Shown: piece after piece, positions 51,416 to 59,478 of the stretch
Layout: each line of letters begins with the position of its first letter
Position numbering within the stretch: position 1 is the stretch's first letter
From: DASPPF01 sp032906705
GTDB lineage: Archaea; Thermoproteota; Nitrososphaeria; Nitrososphaerales; Gagatemarchaeaceae
DNA: 64,000 nt
Reading direction: 5' to 3'
NCBI GenBank assembly: GCA_032906705.1
Contig: JAJTZC010000002.1
Coordinates: forward strand, 10,781-74,780
Position numbers and translations under genes: made by a program
The notes under the pieces: model-generated
What the model saw: only the letters and a program-made list of their open reading frames with translations
Told to the model about the DNA's origin: nothing
The model's database searches: none

Positions 51416-51900
51416 GAGTCGGCAAGGGGGCCGTGATTGGTAAAGATGTCAGGGCGGGCAAGAACGTAGTGATTTGGAACTTGAGTTATATCGGTTCGAA
51501 GACGGTGATCGGTGACAACGTGAAGATAGGGTCGCTGGCCCACGTCGACTACGACGTCAGGATAGGGAACGGCACCAAGGTGGAGGGGAGCGCCTACATT
51601 CCTCCGCTCTCCAGAATCGGGAGGAACGTCTTCATAGGGCCGGCCGCGGTGCTCACCAACGACCCATATCCGCCGAGCAAGCGGTTGATTGGAGTGACGA
51701 TCGAGGACGACGCCGTGATAGGGGCCAGGGCCGTAATCAGGGCTGGTGTCAGGATCGGGAAGGGGAGCGTCGTGGCCATGGGCGCGGTGGTAACTCGGGA
51801 CGTGCCCCCAGGCAAGGTGGTTATGGGCGTCCCGGCGCGAGTCGTCTACACAAGGAAGGAGTTCGACGCTAAGATGAAGAAGTGGGAGGCCGGGCTCTAG
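51412..51900 (+). CDS. Left-handed beta-helix acetyltransferase, WbpD/WlbB-like, with replaced N-terminus
   Basis: A 162-aa hexapeptide-repeat acyltransferase with many [LIV]G-x4 turns (VIGKDV, VIGDNV, RIGKGS) and the C-terminal signature GAVVTRDVPPGKVVMGVPARVV. In the UDP-diacetamido-glucuronate pathway this enzyme N-acetylates C3. Its first ~26 residues (MRVGKGAVIGKDVRAG, then KNVVIWNLSY) repeat, at about 60% DNA identity over 42 bases by my hand alignment, the segment preserved in the orphan 5' fragment at 50643. The N-terminus therefore appears to have been exchanged together with insertion of the homing endonuclease. The rest is uninterrupted and should be functional. Confidence 0.87.
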   Translation: MRVGKGAVIGKDVRAGKNVVIWNLSYIGSKTVIGDNVKIGSLAHVDYDVRIGNGTKVEGSAYIPPLSRIGRNVFIGPAAVLTNDPYPPSKRLIGVTIEDDAVIGARAVIRAGVRIGKGSVVAMGAVVTRDVPPGKVVMGVPARVVYTRKEFDAKMKKWEAGL

Positions 51901-52123
51901 CCTTGGACCTCGCGTAGAGCCCCGTGATAGAGGCTATTACGGCGAACCAAAGGACGCCAAGCCCGAAGGTCAGCGATAGCTTCAGCAGCGCGACCGCGGT
52001 GAAGACGCCCACGCTGTGGATTGGCGGCCCTAGGGGTATGATCACACCGAAGAACAGGTAAGTCTCGAGGAGTATCAGGAACCAGGCGACCACGGAGATT
52101 CCTATCAGCGGAGCGAGTCTCAA
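51869..52123 (-). CDS. Small two- to three-TM membrane protein
   Basis: An 84-aa hydrophobic protein with segments at about residues 5-30 and 40-70 and a basic C-terminus. TTG 52123 lies one base after the stop codon of the AglH-like gene, so the two form an operon. Its 3' end overlaps the convergent acetyltransferase by 32 bases. Family not recognised; it could be an accessory subunit of the lipid-sugar transferase. Confidence 0.65.
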   Translation of the reverse strand: MRLAPLIGISVVAWFLILLETYLFFGVIIPLGPPIHSVGVFTAVALLKLSLTFGLGVLWFAVIASITGLYARSKARARPPTSSS

Positions 52124-52124
52124 T

Positions 52125-53156
52125 TCAGTGTACCCAGGTGAGTACCGAAGTTAGGATTGAAAGTAGGCAGGCCACTGCAGTGAGCTGGATGATGTTCTTT
52201 ACCAGTTCCTTTTCTGAGAGGGGCCCGGATAGGAGTATCAGCCTGACGAGAGTTGACGGTGCTGATGGTTCCTCGGAAGCGTGCAACAGGCCGTCTCCTG
52301 TCATGTAGGTGGGTCTAGCGCCCATCTTCCTTCTCTCGACGAAGCCTCGGAGGCTGGAGAGGATGTAGAAGGAATTCAGGATGGAGGGCAGAATAGCAAT
52401 TATGGCAGCGACCTCCACGCCACCCGTGATCGCGTTGGCGGCGAACAAGGAGCCGAAGACGAGGCTGCCGCTGTTTCCGTCGAAGGCGCGGGAAGGGTGC
52501 CTGTTGAATACGTGGAAGCCAGCAGCTACCGCCAGGAGCGGGAGGGCGGCTGCGGCGCGGGCAAGCGAGAAACCCGGGGTCGCGTACGCGTGCAGCAGGA
52601 CGCCGACAGTGAGTGCCAGAGACGCCAGGAAAGCGAAACTTGAGATTTCGCCATTGAACGAGTCCATCATGTTGAACGCGTTCGCGACAACGGGGAAGGC
52701 CGCGACAACGAGCAGGGTGTAGATTGAGAAGTGCTCGCCTGTCGCGCCGAGGATCGGGAAGAACAGCCTCGGTTCGTAGAGGTTGGGCTGGTAGATTACG
52801 GAGATGAGGAGGGGAGAAGACGCCAAAATGAGGAGTAGCGGCTTGGTCCGGGCACCCAAGATGAGAATGTCGTCGTAAAGCCCCACTGCGAAGGCCACAA
52901 TAGCCGTGCCCAAGATTGCGATCGGCACTAGTGTGCCGAACGTCAGATATGCCACTACCTCGCCAGCGGCAGCCGCGACAAAAATCACCGGACCAACAGG
53001 GGAGGGAACCTTGGTCCGTGGTTGCTTGTGAACGTCGTCGACCACCCTGCCATTCCGTGCGAGGAAACGAAGATATGGCGGCATGCCCAAGAGGATGAAG
53101 AGAAGAGGGACGGCGAAGGAGAGAGTGAGGATCACCAAGTCCGTCCCGGAGAACAA
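52125..53156 (-). CDS. Glycosyltransferase family 4 (MraY/AglH-like) sugar-1-phosphate transferase
   Basis: A 343-aa polytopic membrane enzyme with about ten hydrophobic segments, of the family that transfers HexNAc-1-phosphate from a UDP-sugar to a dolichyl- or polyprenyl-phosphate. Conserved cytoplasmic motifs are VDDVHKQPRTKVPSPVGP, VGLYDDILILGARTK, NAFNMMDSFNGE and NRHPSRAFDGNSGS. This is the likely first step of N-glycan assembly (AglH type). TTG 53156 is placed about 25 bases after TATA-like GGTTTAAGTAG. Confidence 0.88.
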   Translation of the reverse strand: MFSGTDLVILTLSFAVPLLFILLGMPPYLRFLARNGRVVDDVHKQPRTKVPSPVGPVIFVAAAAGEVVAYLTFGTLVPIAILGTAIVAFAVGLYDDILILGARTKPLLLILASSPLLISVIYQPNLYEPRLFFPILGATGEHFSIYTLLVVAAFPVVANAFNMMDSFNGEISSFAFLASLALTVGVLLHAYATPGFSLARAAAALPLLAVAAGFHVFNRHPSRAFDGNSGSLVFGSLFAANAITGGVEVAAIIAILPSILNSFYILSSLRGFVERRKMGARPTYMTGDGLLHASEEPSAPSTLVRLILLSGPLSEKELVKNIIQLTAVACLLSILTSVLTWVH

Positions 53157-53223
53157 ACTCTTCGACCCGAGGGGGTTTTCTACTTAAACCGTTTCGGGTT
53201 TTGATGGCTGTCCTTCACTCAAT

Positions 53224-53232
53224 GTTAAATAT
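53224..53232 (+). promoter_or_regulatory. TATA box of the SSB gene
   Basis: GTTAAATAT lies about 28-36 bases upstream of TTG 53260. Confidence 0.45.
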
Positions 53233-53259
53233 GCCACGGGCTCGACCAGGGAGAGACAG

Positions 53260-53553
53260 TTGAACATCAACGACCTGCGGGACGGGATGAGGAGGGTAGA
53301 CGCCGAGGGAGAGATCGCGGAGATTTCCGACCCGCGCACAGTGAACCTCAGGACGGGCGACCAGGCTAGAGTTGCGGACTGCACGCTGAAGGACGAGACT
53401 GGTCAGATCAAGCTTTCTCTCTGGGACGACCAGATTGATCAGGTGAAGCAGGGCTCCAAAGTGAGGATAACCAACGGCTACACGAACAGCTTCAGAGGAG
53501 AGCTCCGCTTGAACGTGGGCAAGTACGGCAAGCTCGAAGTGCTGGAAAGCTAA
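53260..53553 (+). CDS. ssb: OB-fold single-stranded DNA-binding protein
   Basis: A 97-aa protein made of one OB fold: VDAEGEIAEISDPRTVNL, then ARVADCTLKDETGQIKLSLW and a final RGELRLNVGKYGKLEVLE. This matches the archaeal single-OB SSB/RPA-like family that coats single-stranded DNA in replication and repair. The flexible acidic C-terminal tail of crenarchaeal SSB is absent, so an RPA-like or RNA-binding role is also possible. Confidence 0.85.
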   Translation: MNINDLRDGMRRVDAEGEIAEISDPRTVNLRTGDQARVADCTLKDETGQIKLSLWDDQIDQVKQGSKVRITNGYTNSFRGELRLNVGKYGKLEVLES

Positions 53554-53599
53554 CGGGCAAGACCTTTACAATCCTCGATAATCAAACTTCGCGCAGTTC

Positions 53600-54100
53600 A
53601 TGGTTGCCGTAGGAGTGTTGCTGAGGAAAATCAGGGCAGTGGGAGTCGACCAGCCGACGGGATTCGTATGGGTGATTCCGAATAGACTCGCAGGCTCTGG
53701 ATTCCCAGCGTCCAAACGCCAGGTTTCTTGGCTTGGGAGCCACGGCGTCAACAGCATCCTGACGGTCATGGAAAATCCGCTGCCCGGCGGCTGGCTCACG
53801 AGCTCGATAAACTACATGCACATCCCAATGCAAGACCATCAGCCGCTGGGATTCGATACCATGAAGTCGGCCGCGGAGCGGATTGAGGAGGAGTTGGATT
53901 CGGGGAGGGTACTGCTAGTCCACTGCCAAGCTGGAAGGGGTAGGACGATGTGCGCCATTGGAGCCTACCTTATCAGAAGCAAAGGAATGAGCGCGGACGA
54001 GGCGCTGGCCTTCCTCAGGAAGGCACGGCCTAATGCCGTGGAAAGGGGACAAGAGCCATCGTTGAGAGACTTCGCCTCGATGATTCATTCCAAAGCGTAG
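53600..54100 (+). CDS. Dual-specificity (cysteine-based) protein phosphatase
   Basis: A 166-aa phosphatase of the DSP/PTP fold. The catalytic P-loop is VHCQAGRGRTMCAIGAYL (HCx5R), preceded by a WPD-like region around HIPMQDHQPLG whose Asp would be the general acid. Architecture matches archaeal DSPs that dephosphorylate Tyr/Ser/Thr residues. ATG 53600 has a TATA-like CTTTACAAT about 32 bases upstream. Confidence 0.9.
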   Translation: MVAVGVLLRKIRAVGVDQPTGFVWVIPNRLAGSGFPASKRQVSWLGSHGVNSILTVMENPLPGGWLTSSINYMHIPMQDHQPLGFDTMKSAAERIEEELDSGRVLLVHCQAGRGRTMCAIGAYLIRSKGMSADEALAFLRKARPNAVERGQEPSLRDFASMIHSKA

Positions 54101-54108
54101 GGGACGTC

Positions 54109-54903
54109 TCAGGCATGAAGGAGGGCCGCTACGTAAAGAGACGCAAACCCGAGCAGAGCGCAGATTGCAAACCAAACAGAATCAGACTGCGGGGCGCCCG
54201 CTTCTGAATAGAGTGGCTTGGCCAGCCGGAGGGGCGCATACAGAGATGTGCCTAGCCCGAAGGCGAAGAGATAGGTGGTGTCATAGTTCAGGAAGTAATC
54301 CGTGGCACTCCCTATGATCCCGGGCAGGGTGAAGACGAACGTCAGCAACAGGGCATCCTGAATCAGCGAGGCGATTTTCTTTCCCCGGCCCCTGGCATAA
54401 ATCCAGTAGGCCACCCCGATCATCATCGGCTCGAGTGCCTTGTGGAGGAGGAAAGCCACGGCTGATGAAGGGCCACCAAAGGCGTCGAACAGGTTGGTGC
54501 TTGATGTCGCGGCCGCGGTGGAACTGAAGGCGGCGCCCTCGCCGAACCCGTGGATCCCAATTGCGAAAGCCAAGAGCAGCGGGATGGCGAGAGACTGCTT
54601 GCTGTTCCCTTCGGAGGGCTTGAAGACGTCCCGGTCAAGCGAGAATACCAAGAGGAGGCCGACGGCGAATAGGGCGAACAGGGCCACCTGAGTCGGCCCG
54701 CCTGTGAACCCTGCGTTTACGTCGAGATACGCCGAGTCCCCGATTGTGTCGGAGAAGAACCAGAAGTAGATTCCGAGGGCGAAGGCCGCGAGGTACCTCG
54801 CCTTCACCACCTTCGTCAAACCGGCGACGATGAGCAGGCTCACGAATGACGGGAAGACCATGGCGGCCACAATCGCGGCGAAGCTGTTAGCAAAAGGGAG
54901 CAT
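54109..54903 (-). CDS. ZIP-like metal transporter paralogue
   Basis: A 264-aa protein with about eight hydrophobic segments. The conserved helix reads AIGIHGFGEGAAFSS, an HxxxEG transport-site motif as in ZIP proteins, and a later His in LLHKALEPMM corresponds to the second site helix (HxxxE). ATG 54903 is chosen because TATA-like CTCATAAG lies about 30 bases upstream and the longer frame begins with a charged non-native segment. Substrate metal unknown. Confidence 0.72.
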   Translation of the reverse strand: MLPFANSFAAIVAAMVFPSFVSLLIVAGLTKVVKARYLAAFALGIYFWFFSDTIGDSAYLDVNAGFTGGPTQVALFALFAVGLLLVFSLDRDVFKPSEGNSKQSLAIPLLLAFAIGIHGFGEGAAFSSTAAATSSTNLFDAFGGPSSAVAFLLHKALEPMMIGVAYWIYARGRGKKIASLIQDALLLTFVFTLPGIIGSATDYFLNYDTTYLFAFGLGTSLYAPLRLAKPLYSEAGAPQSDSVWFAICALLGFASLYVAALLHA

Positions 54904-55020
54904 CGGGGAGCGAAAACCCCCTTGGGCGAACTTATGAGTGTTCGGTTCAAGAGGGTTCACACCTCGTGTCTCGGGGAACTTAGGAGATTGCTTCCTTCTC
55001 CGAATCATTGGCTCAGAAGA

Positions 55021-55053
55021 ATTCTGGCGAGATTCTGAAATAACCTTAAACGC
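55021..55053 (+). promoter_or_regulatory. 33-base promoter element, copy 1 (shared with 61665-61697)
   Basis: Begins with ATTCTGGC, repeats ATTCTG eleven bases later, and continues AAATAACCTTAAACGC with a TATA box. It matches the minus strand of 61665-61697 at 31 of 33 positions. It lies upstream of the glycosyltransferase gene at 55100. Confidence 0.75.
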
Positions 55054-55099
55054 GGTCAGGCATCCCGGGGCCTACGGAAACACATCAGAGCGTGCGTAG

Positions 55100-56683
55100 A
55101 TGATCACATCCCCTCAGATTCTGGTGGAGTTTCTGCTGGACGCCTCGGTTGCAGTGAGTGTGGCGTTCTTCATCTACGGCCTGAACATGCTCCACTTGAC
55201 AATCCGCTCAAGGAGATACAAGGAACCAGCGGCCCCAAAGGGAGGCTACTTGCCCACCGTTGCCATACACCTCCCGATCTACAACGAGCTCTATGTCGTC
55301 GAAAGGCTCCTGAGGGCGTGCTCCGCGGTGGCGGCACGATATGGGAAGGAGCGGACGGGCATCTATGTGATCGATGACTCCACGGACGAGACGAGTCGAC
55401 GGATAGACGAAATGGCCGAAGCCCTCAGCTCGGAGGGGTTGCGGGTCCACGTCATCAGGAGGGAGAGCAGGGAGGGGTTCAAGGCGGGCGCGTTGCAGGC
55501 TGCCCTGGAGCGGACGGAGGAGGAGCTCATAGCCATCTTCGACGCCGACTTCATACCGCCGGCGGACTTCTTGCTCAAGACTGTACCTCACCTGGCTTCG
55601 GACGCCGGCGTCGGGTTCGTCCAGACCAGGTGGGGACACGTTGACCGGGGCTTCGACAGCATGACGAAGTCCATCGCACTGGGGGTCGACGCTCACTTTC
55701 TCATCGAACAGAAGGGACGGGCTAGCAGTGGATACTTCATGAACTTCAACGGCAGCGCGGGTGTGATCAGGGCGGAGGCAATCAGAAAGGCTGGCGGCTG
55801 GAGCTCGGACACACTGGCGGAGGACCTGGACGCGAGCTACCGGATGCAGCTGGCGGGCTACAGGGGACTCTACCTCAGCGGCGTGGAGGTTCCGGGCGAG
55901 CTCCCCCCGACGATCTTGAGCCTGAAGAGGCAGCAGGGGAGATGGGCAAGGGGCTCCATGCAGACGGCTAAGAAACTCCTTCCTGCGATTGGTAAATCCG
56001 ACAGGCTCGACCTCGGCCAGAAGGCAGAGGCCGCGGTTCACCTGACGTACTACCTTGTGCATCCTCTGATGGTCGCGTCATTTCTGCTTGCCGTTGCTGC
56101 CGCCTTGCTGAATGTGGACGTGATTCGTTACGCCGTCGGGTTCTCAGTTCCATCCTACTTGGCCCAACGCGGTGGCCAGGGTATCAGCGTCGGGGACTCG
56201 GTGGCGTTCTCCTTCCAAGTCGCCCCGTGGGTTGTCTTTTCGATTCTTGTGGTGCTCTCGACGCTCGCCGTGCTCTATTACTGCGTCGAAGCAATCAGGG
56301 TGCAGAACCTCGGACTGCTTCGCAACCTAAAGGAGATTGTCATCTTGGTGATCCTAGGCTATGGAGTCAGCATCAGCAACTCGGTCCAGGCGCTGTCCGG
56401 GCTTCTGTCCGGGAGCTCCGGGACCTTCATGAGGACCCCGAAGTATGCGGTAACTGTAGCGGGCAGCGCGTGGCAAGAGAAGAAGTATCAGCTGCCGCTC
56501 AATGCGACCACGGCGCTGGAGGCAGCTGCGGTGGCTGTCGCAGCAATCGCGACGCTGGCGGCTCTGGCGACGAGGAACTTCGGCATCCTCCCGATTCTTT
56601 TGATCTATGAGATGGGCTACGCCTTCGTGCTCGGGCTGACCTTGAGGCAGGCGATGGGGTCGACCGGCCGAGCGGACGTCTGA
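55100..56683 (+). CDS. Family 2 glycosyltransferase, cellulose-synthase-like
   Basis: A 527-aa membrane glycosyltransferase. N-terminal membrane helix, then the catalytic domain with HLPIYNELYVVERLLRA, VIDDSTDETS, FDADFIPP (DxD), TLAEDLDASYRM (ED) and LKRQQGRWARGS (QxxRW), the processive-GT signature. Four to five C-terminal membrane helices follow. Such enzymes polymerise or transfer sugars on the inner face of the membrane. It is controlled by the 33-base element at 55021 and has a leader of about 25-30 bases. Overlaps the convergent next gene by 67 bases. Confidence 0.9.
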   Translation: MITSPQILVEFLLDASVAVSVAFFIYGLNMLHLTIRSRRYKEPAAPKGGYLPTVAIHLPIYNELYVVERLLRACSAVAARYGKERTGIYVIDDSTDETSRRIDEMAEALSSEGLRVHVIRRESREGFKAGALQAALERTEEELIAIFDADFIPPADFLLKTVPHLASDAGVGFVQTRWGHVDRGFDSMTKSIALGVDAHFLIEQKGRASSGYFMNFNGSAGVIRAEAIRKAGGWSSDTLAEDLDASYRMQLAGYRGLYLSGVEVPGELPPTILSLKRQQGRWARGSMQTAKKLLPAIGKSDRLDLGQKAEAAVHLTYYLVHPLMVASFLLAVAAALLNVDVIRYAVGFSVPSYLAQRGGQGISVGDSVAFSFQVAPWVVFSILVVLSTLAVLYYCVEAIRVQNLGLLRNLKEIVILVILGYGVSISNSVQALSGLLSGSSGTFMRTPKYAVTVAGSAWQEKKYQLPLNATTALEAAAVAVAAIATLAALATRNFGILPILLIYEMGYAFVLGLTLRQAMGSTGRADV

Positions 56684-57960
56684 TTTTCGGAAGGTCTCCC
56701 CATTCTGGAGCCGGGACCTGGTGTTGAGATTCGGGCGTCCTTCCACAGGGAGTAGAGGTAGAATATATTGAGAAGGGTGAACCCGACCCCAAGCAGGAAC
56801 GCCAGGGTCGACCTCTGGAGAGAGTATGACAGGTCCAGAGCGAGGTCCAGCTGGACCGCCTGAGGGAAGACCGGGGCCAAGAACCTAATCAAGAACAAGT
56901 TGTTGACGAGCAGGTAGACCGTGGCCACCAGGGCAGTCGCCGCGAGGAGGCGCATGCGCCGAGGGTCCAGGAGCGCGACGTCGGCGACGCTGAGAGCCAG
57001 AAGGTAGATGGCGTATTGTTCGTTGACTTGGCTCTTGAAAATGAGGAAGACCAAGGTCGCCACCAGCATCGATCGAAGAAGGGCACCGGTGTCCTCGGAC
57101 CCGAAGGCGCGCACGGAGAGGGTGGTCGCGGCAAGCACCGCCGGAATCCAGATGTAGCCCAAGGGCCAGAGCGTTCGTGCCGCCTGGTCGCTGAGAATGC
57201 CAAGGACGTTCATGTAGTTGACGAGGTCGAAGAGCGACATGGACTGTCCGCCCTTCGTGGCGGTGGAGGCAAGGGTCGAGCTGACGGTGACGAGGGACCA
57301 GTGGAAGTACAGAGCCGCGCCTACCGTGACCGAGGAAGGTAGCAGTACTGAGACGAGGAGACCCCACCAGCGGCGCATTCCCGTGACGGTCAGCGGGAGG
57401 GCGTAGATCATGGGTACCGACTTCACGAGCGTCCCGATTCCAGACCCGAGAGAACGGCGAACGTAGGATGGGGTAATCACGGCGGCAATCACGAAAGCCA
57501 TGGCCAGGGAGTCGAAGATGCCCCAGATGCCCGAGATGATTATCGTCAAAGGCATGAAGGCCCATACCTTCATTGACCAGGACGCCCTTGTGGGGTTGTC
57601 CTTGTTGACTAGCAAGTAGATCATGTAGGCAAGCAGAACGTCGCCGACTATGGCTGGCTGCTTGAGCAGGAAGTAGTAGACGAACCGGTCCCCGGCGCCA
57701 ATCAGGTTGTACAGGGCGTACATCGCCGCCTCGACGAACGGCCAGAAGGCAAAGTAGCCGATGGTGGCCGTGCTGGAGGACGAGAAGACGTTGGCGAAGC
57801 TCAGTCCCGGAACTGATGGGAGGACGCCGTAGGGGTCGACCCCGCGGTAGGTGTAGTAGCCGAGCCTGACCCAGAGTTCGAAATCAAACGGGTGCCCTGT
57901 CCAGAAGCTGAATGCTTCTCTGATTGCGGTGGCAACGAGAATGATGAGAGCGGGCTTCAT
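56617..57960 (-). CDS. GT-C-type polytopic glycosyltransferase-like protein
   Basis: A 447-aa membrane protein with about 11-12 hydrophobic segments. The first extracellular loop contains HPFDFELWVRLGYY followed by GVDPYG, the acidic-loop pattern of GT-C enzymes that use lipid-linked sugars. I cannot name the subfamily. The soluble C-terminal tail is short and Ser/Pro-rich. Its 3' end overlaps the family 2 glycosyltransferase gene on the other strand. Confidence 0.72.
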   Translation of the reverse strand: MKPALIILVATAIREAFSFWTGHPFDFELWVRLGYYTYRGVDPYGVLPSVPGLSFANVFSSSSTATIGYFAFWPFVEAAMYALYNLIGAGDRFVYYFLLKQPAIVGDVLLAYMIYLLVNKDNPTRASWSMKVWAFMPLTIIISGIWGIFDSLAMAFVIAAVITPSYVRRSLGSGIGTLVKSVPMIYALPLTVTGMRRWWGLLVSVLLPSSVTVGAALYFHWSLVTVSSTLASTATKGGQSMSLFDLVNYMNVLGILSDQAARTLWPLGYIWIPAVLAATTLSVRAFGSEDTGALLRSMLVATLVFLIFKSQVNEQYAIYLLALSVADVALLDPRRMRLLAATALVATVYLLVNNLFLIRFLAPVFPQAVQLDLALDLSYSLQRSTLAFLLGVGFTLLNIFYLYSLWKDARISTPGPGSRMGRPSENQTSARPVDPIACLKVSPSTKA

Positions 57961-58061
57961 TCCTTGGCATCTGCTCCTAGGGGTGCCGTCTTCTGGAGAT
58001 TTGTTATTAACGTCGCACTGCTTGGAACGTTTAACTCTGCGCGGGAGCGTCTCCGCCTGTT

Positions 58062-59222
58062 TTGTATTCTGTCGGACAGTACGTCCGGCTGGAGACCAGG
58101 GGCAGAAGGTCAGGGAAGATTCACCCTGTGATAGTGAGGTATGTCACGTACGATGGACGAATCGTCATCTTTCCACAGACAGGCGGGCGCCAGGACTGGG
58201 TCGCAAACGTTCTAGCCGACCCGAAGGTGAAAGTCTTCTCTGATGGCAAGGTTGTTGAAGGAGTCGCTAGCCCTGCAAAGGCAACAAGCCTGAAGGACCC
58301 CGTACTGTCGGCCTTCACCAGGAAGTACGGAGATGCCGAAGTGAGGAAGAAGTACTGGGGGATGATCAGGTACTTCGATATCAAGCCGACTTCCGAGCGA
58401 CCTTCGGACTACTACGAGTTCGTGTACGGGGACCTCGAGGCCGCCTTTGACGGCGTCGCGGAGGACTACGATAGGCACATACTTGGAAATCCGATTAACC
58501 TCTGGCTAAGGAACAGGTCGGTTGCATTGATGTCTGATCTGTTTCGCCCGGGCGAGACTGTCTTGGAGGTGGGGTGCGGGACCGGCACAGAGACCCTGGC
58601 ACTTGCCAGACGGGGAATCAGAGTGATCGCCTCGGATGTTTCCTCGAAGATGATCGGCGTCCTCAGGAGGAAGGCGGAAGCGGAAGGGCTGACCGACCGA
58701 GTCATCCCGCTCCAATCCAGGCCCTACCAGCTGGGAGAGTCTGTGAGGAGACTCGGATATGCCAAGGTGGATGGCGCCTACTCAACCTATGGCGCAATCA
58801 ACACCGACCCCAGACTTGCCGACCTCTTTGCCACCCTCCACAGCCTCATCAGGGATCGGGGAACGCTCGTTCTCGGAGTCTGGAACAAGTATTGCCTGTT
58901 TGAGATCGCTGGATACACTCTGAGGATGAAGCCTTCCATGACAGTTGCTCGGCTGCGTAATCCTGTGCCAATCGGGAAATCCAGGTTCTGCATCTCTACC
59001 AACGCGTTCAGCGTGCCATCGCTCGGACACCTGATCTCGAAGTTCTTCAGGCTCGAGAGCGTCCGGGGGGTCGGAATCTTGCTTCCTCCCTCGAACATGA
59101 CGCAGTACCTCCCACCCGCACGCCTTGAGAAGTTCCTAAAGGCCGTGGAGTTGAATCTCGAGGACAAGTTCCCATTCAGCAGGTTCGGCGACCATTTCCT
59201 TGCGGCCTACAGGCGGATCTAG
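58062..59222 (+). CDS. Fusion of Ddn-like (F420-type) nitroreductase domain and SAM methyltransferase
   Basis: A 386-aa two-domain protein. Residues ~1-110 resemble the deazaflavin-dependent nitroreductase (DUF385/Ddn) fold: VRLETRGRRSGKIHPVIVRY, then PQTGGRQDWVANVLADPKV. Residues ~125-385 are a class I methyltransferase with DYDRHIL, motif I VLEVGCGTGTETLALA, and VIASDVSSKMI. The junction (YFDIKPTSERPSDYYEFVYG) is continuous with no stop or frameshift. TTG 58062 lies about 27-33 bases after TATA-like GTTTAACTC. The substrate is unknown; a cofactor-linked methylation is a guess. Confidence 0.78.
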   Translation: MYSVGQYVRLETRGRRSGKIHPVIVRYVTYDGRIVIFPQTGGRQDWVANVLADPKVKVFSDGKVVEGVASPAKATSLKDPVLSAFTRKYGDAEVRKKYWGMIRYFDIKPTSERPSDYYEFVYGDLEAAFDGVAEDYDRHILGNPINLWLRNRSVALMSDLFRPGETVLEVGCGTGTETLALARRGIRVIASDVSSKMIGVLRRKAEAEGLTDRVIPLQSRPYQLGESVRRLGYAKVDGAYSTYGAINTDPRLADLFATLHSLIRDRGTLVLGVWNKYCLFEIAGYTLRMKPSMTVARLRNPVPIGKSRFCISTNAFSVPSLGHLISKFFRLESVRGVGILLPPSNMTQYLPPARLEKFLKAVELNLEDKFPFSRFGDHFLAAYRRI

Positions 59223-59241
59223 AAGACGAGGTGTGCTACCA

Positions 59242-59478
59242 ATGAGAATCATGAACGAGGCCACCATGTTTAAGTTCATACTGGAGAAGAGCGGAGCGAT
59301 TCTGGCGGTTACCGTAAGGAGTAGGTCCTACTTCTTCTTCCTCTCGTCCCGGAAAATAGGGGCGGGCATAGCGCCGATAACTGACCCTCATCCTGGAATC
59401 GTCGAGATATGCGGCTATGATGTCGCCAAGATAGGAGAGAATTGGGACAGACTCAGGAGGGCGAAGGTTCTCCGCTAG
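59242..59478 (+). CDS. Small hypothetical protein
   Basis: A 78-aa protein beginning ATG 59242, 19 bases after the fusion gene and probably cotranscribed. It has a central GAILAVTVRSRSYFFFLS followed by GAGIAPITDPHPG, a beta-rich pattern without catalytic motifs, and a basic C-terminus. It overlaps the end of the convergent nucleotidyltransferase-like gene by four bases. Family not recognised. Confidence 0.55.
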   Translation: MRIMNEATMFKFILEKSGAILAVTVRSRSYFFFLSSRKIGAGIAPITDPHPGIVEICGYDVAKIGENWDRLRRAKVLR

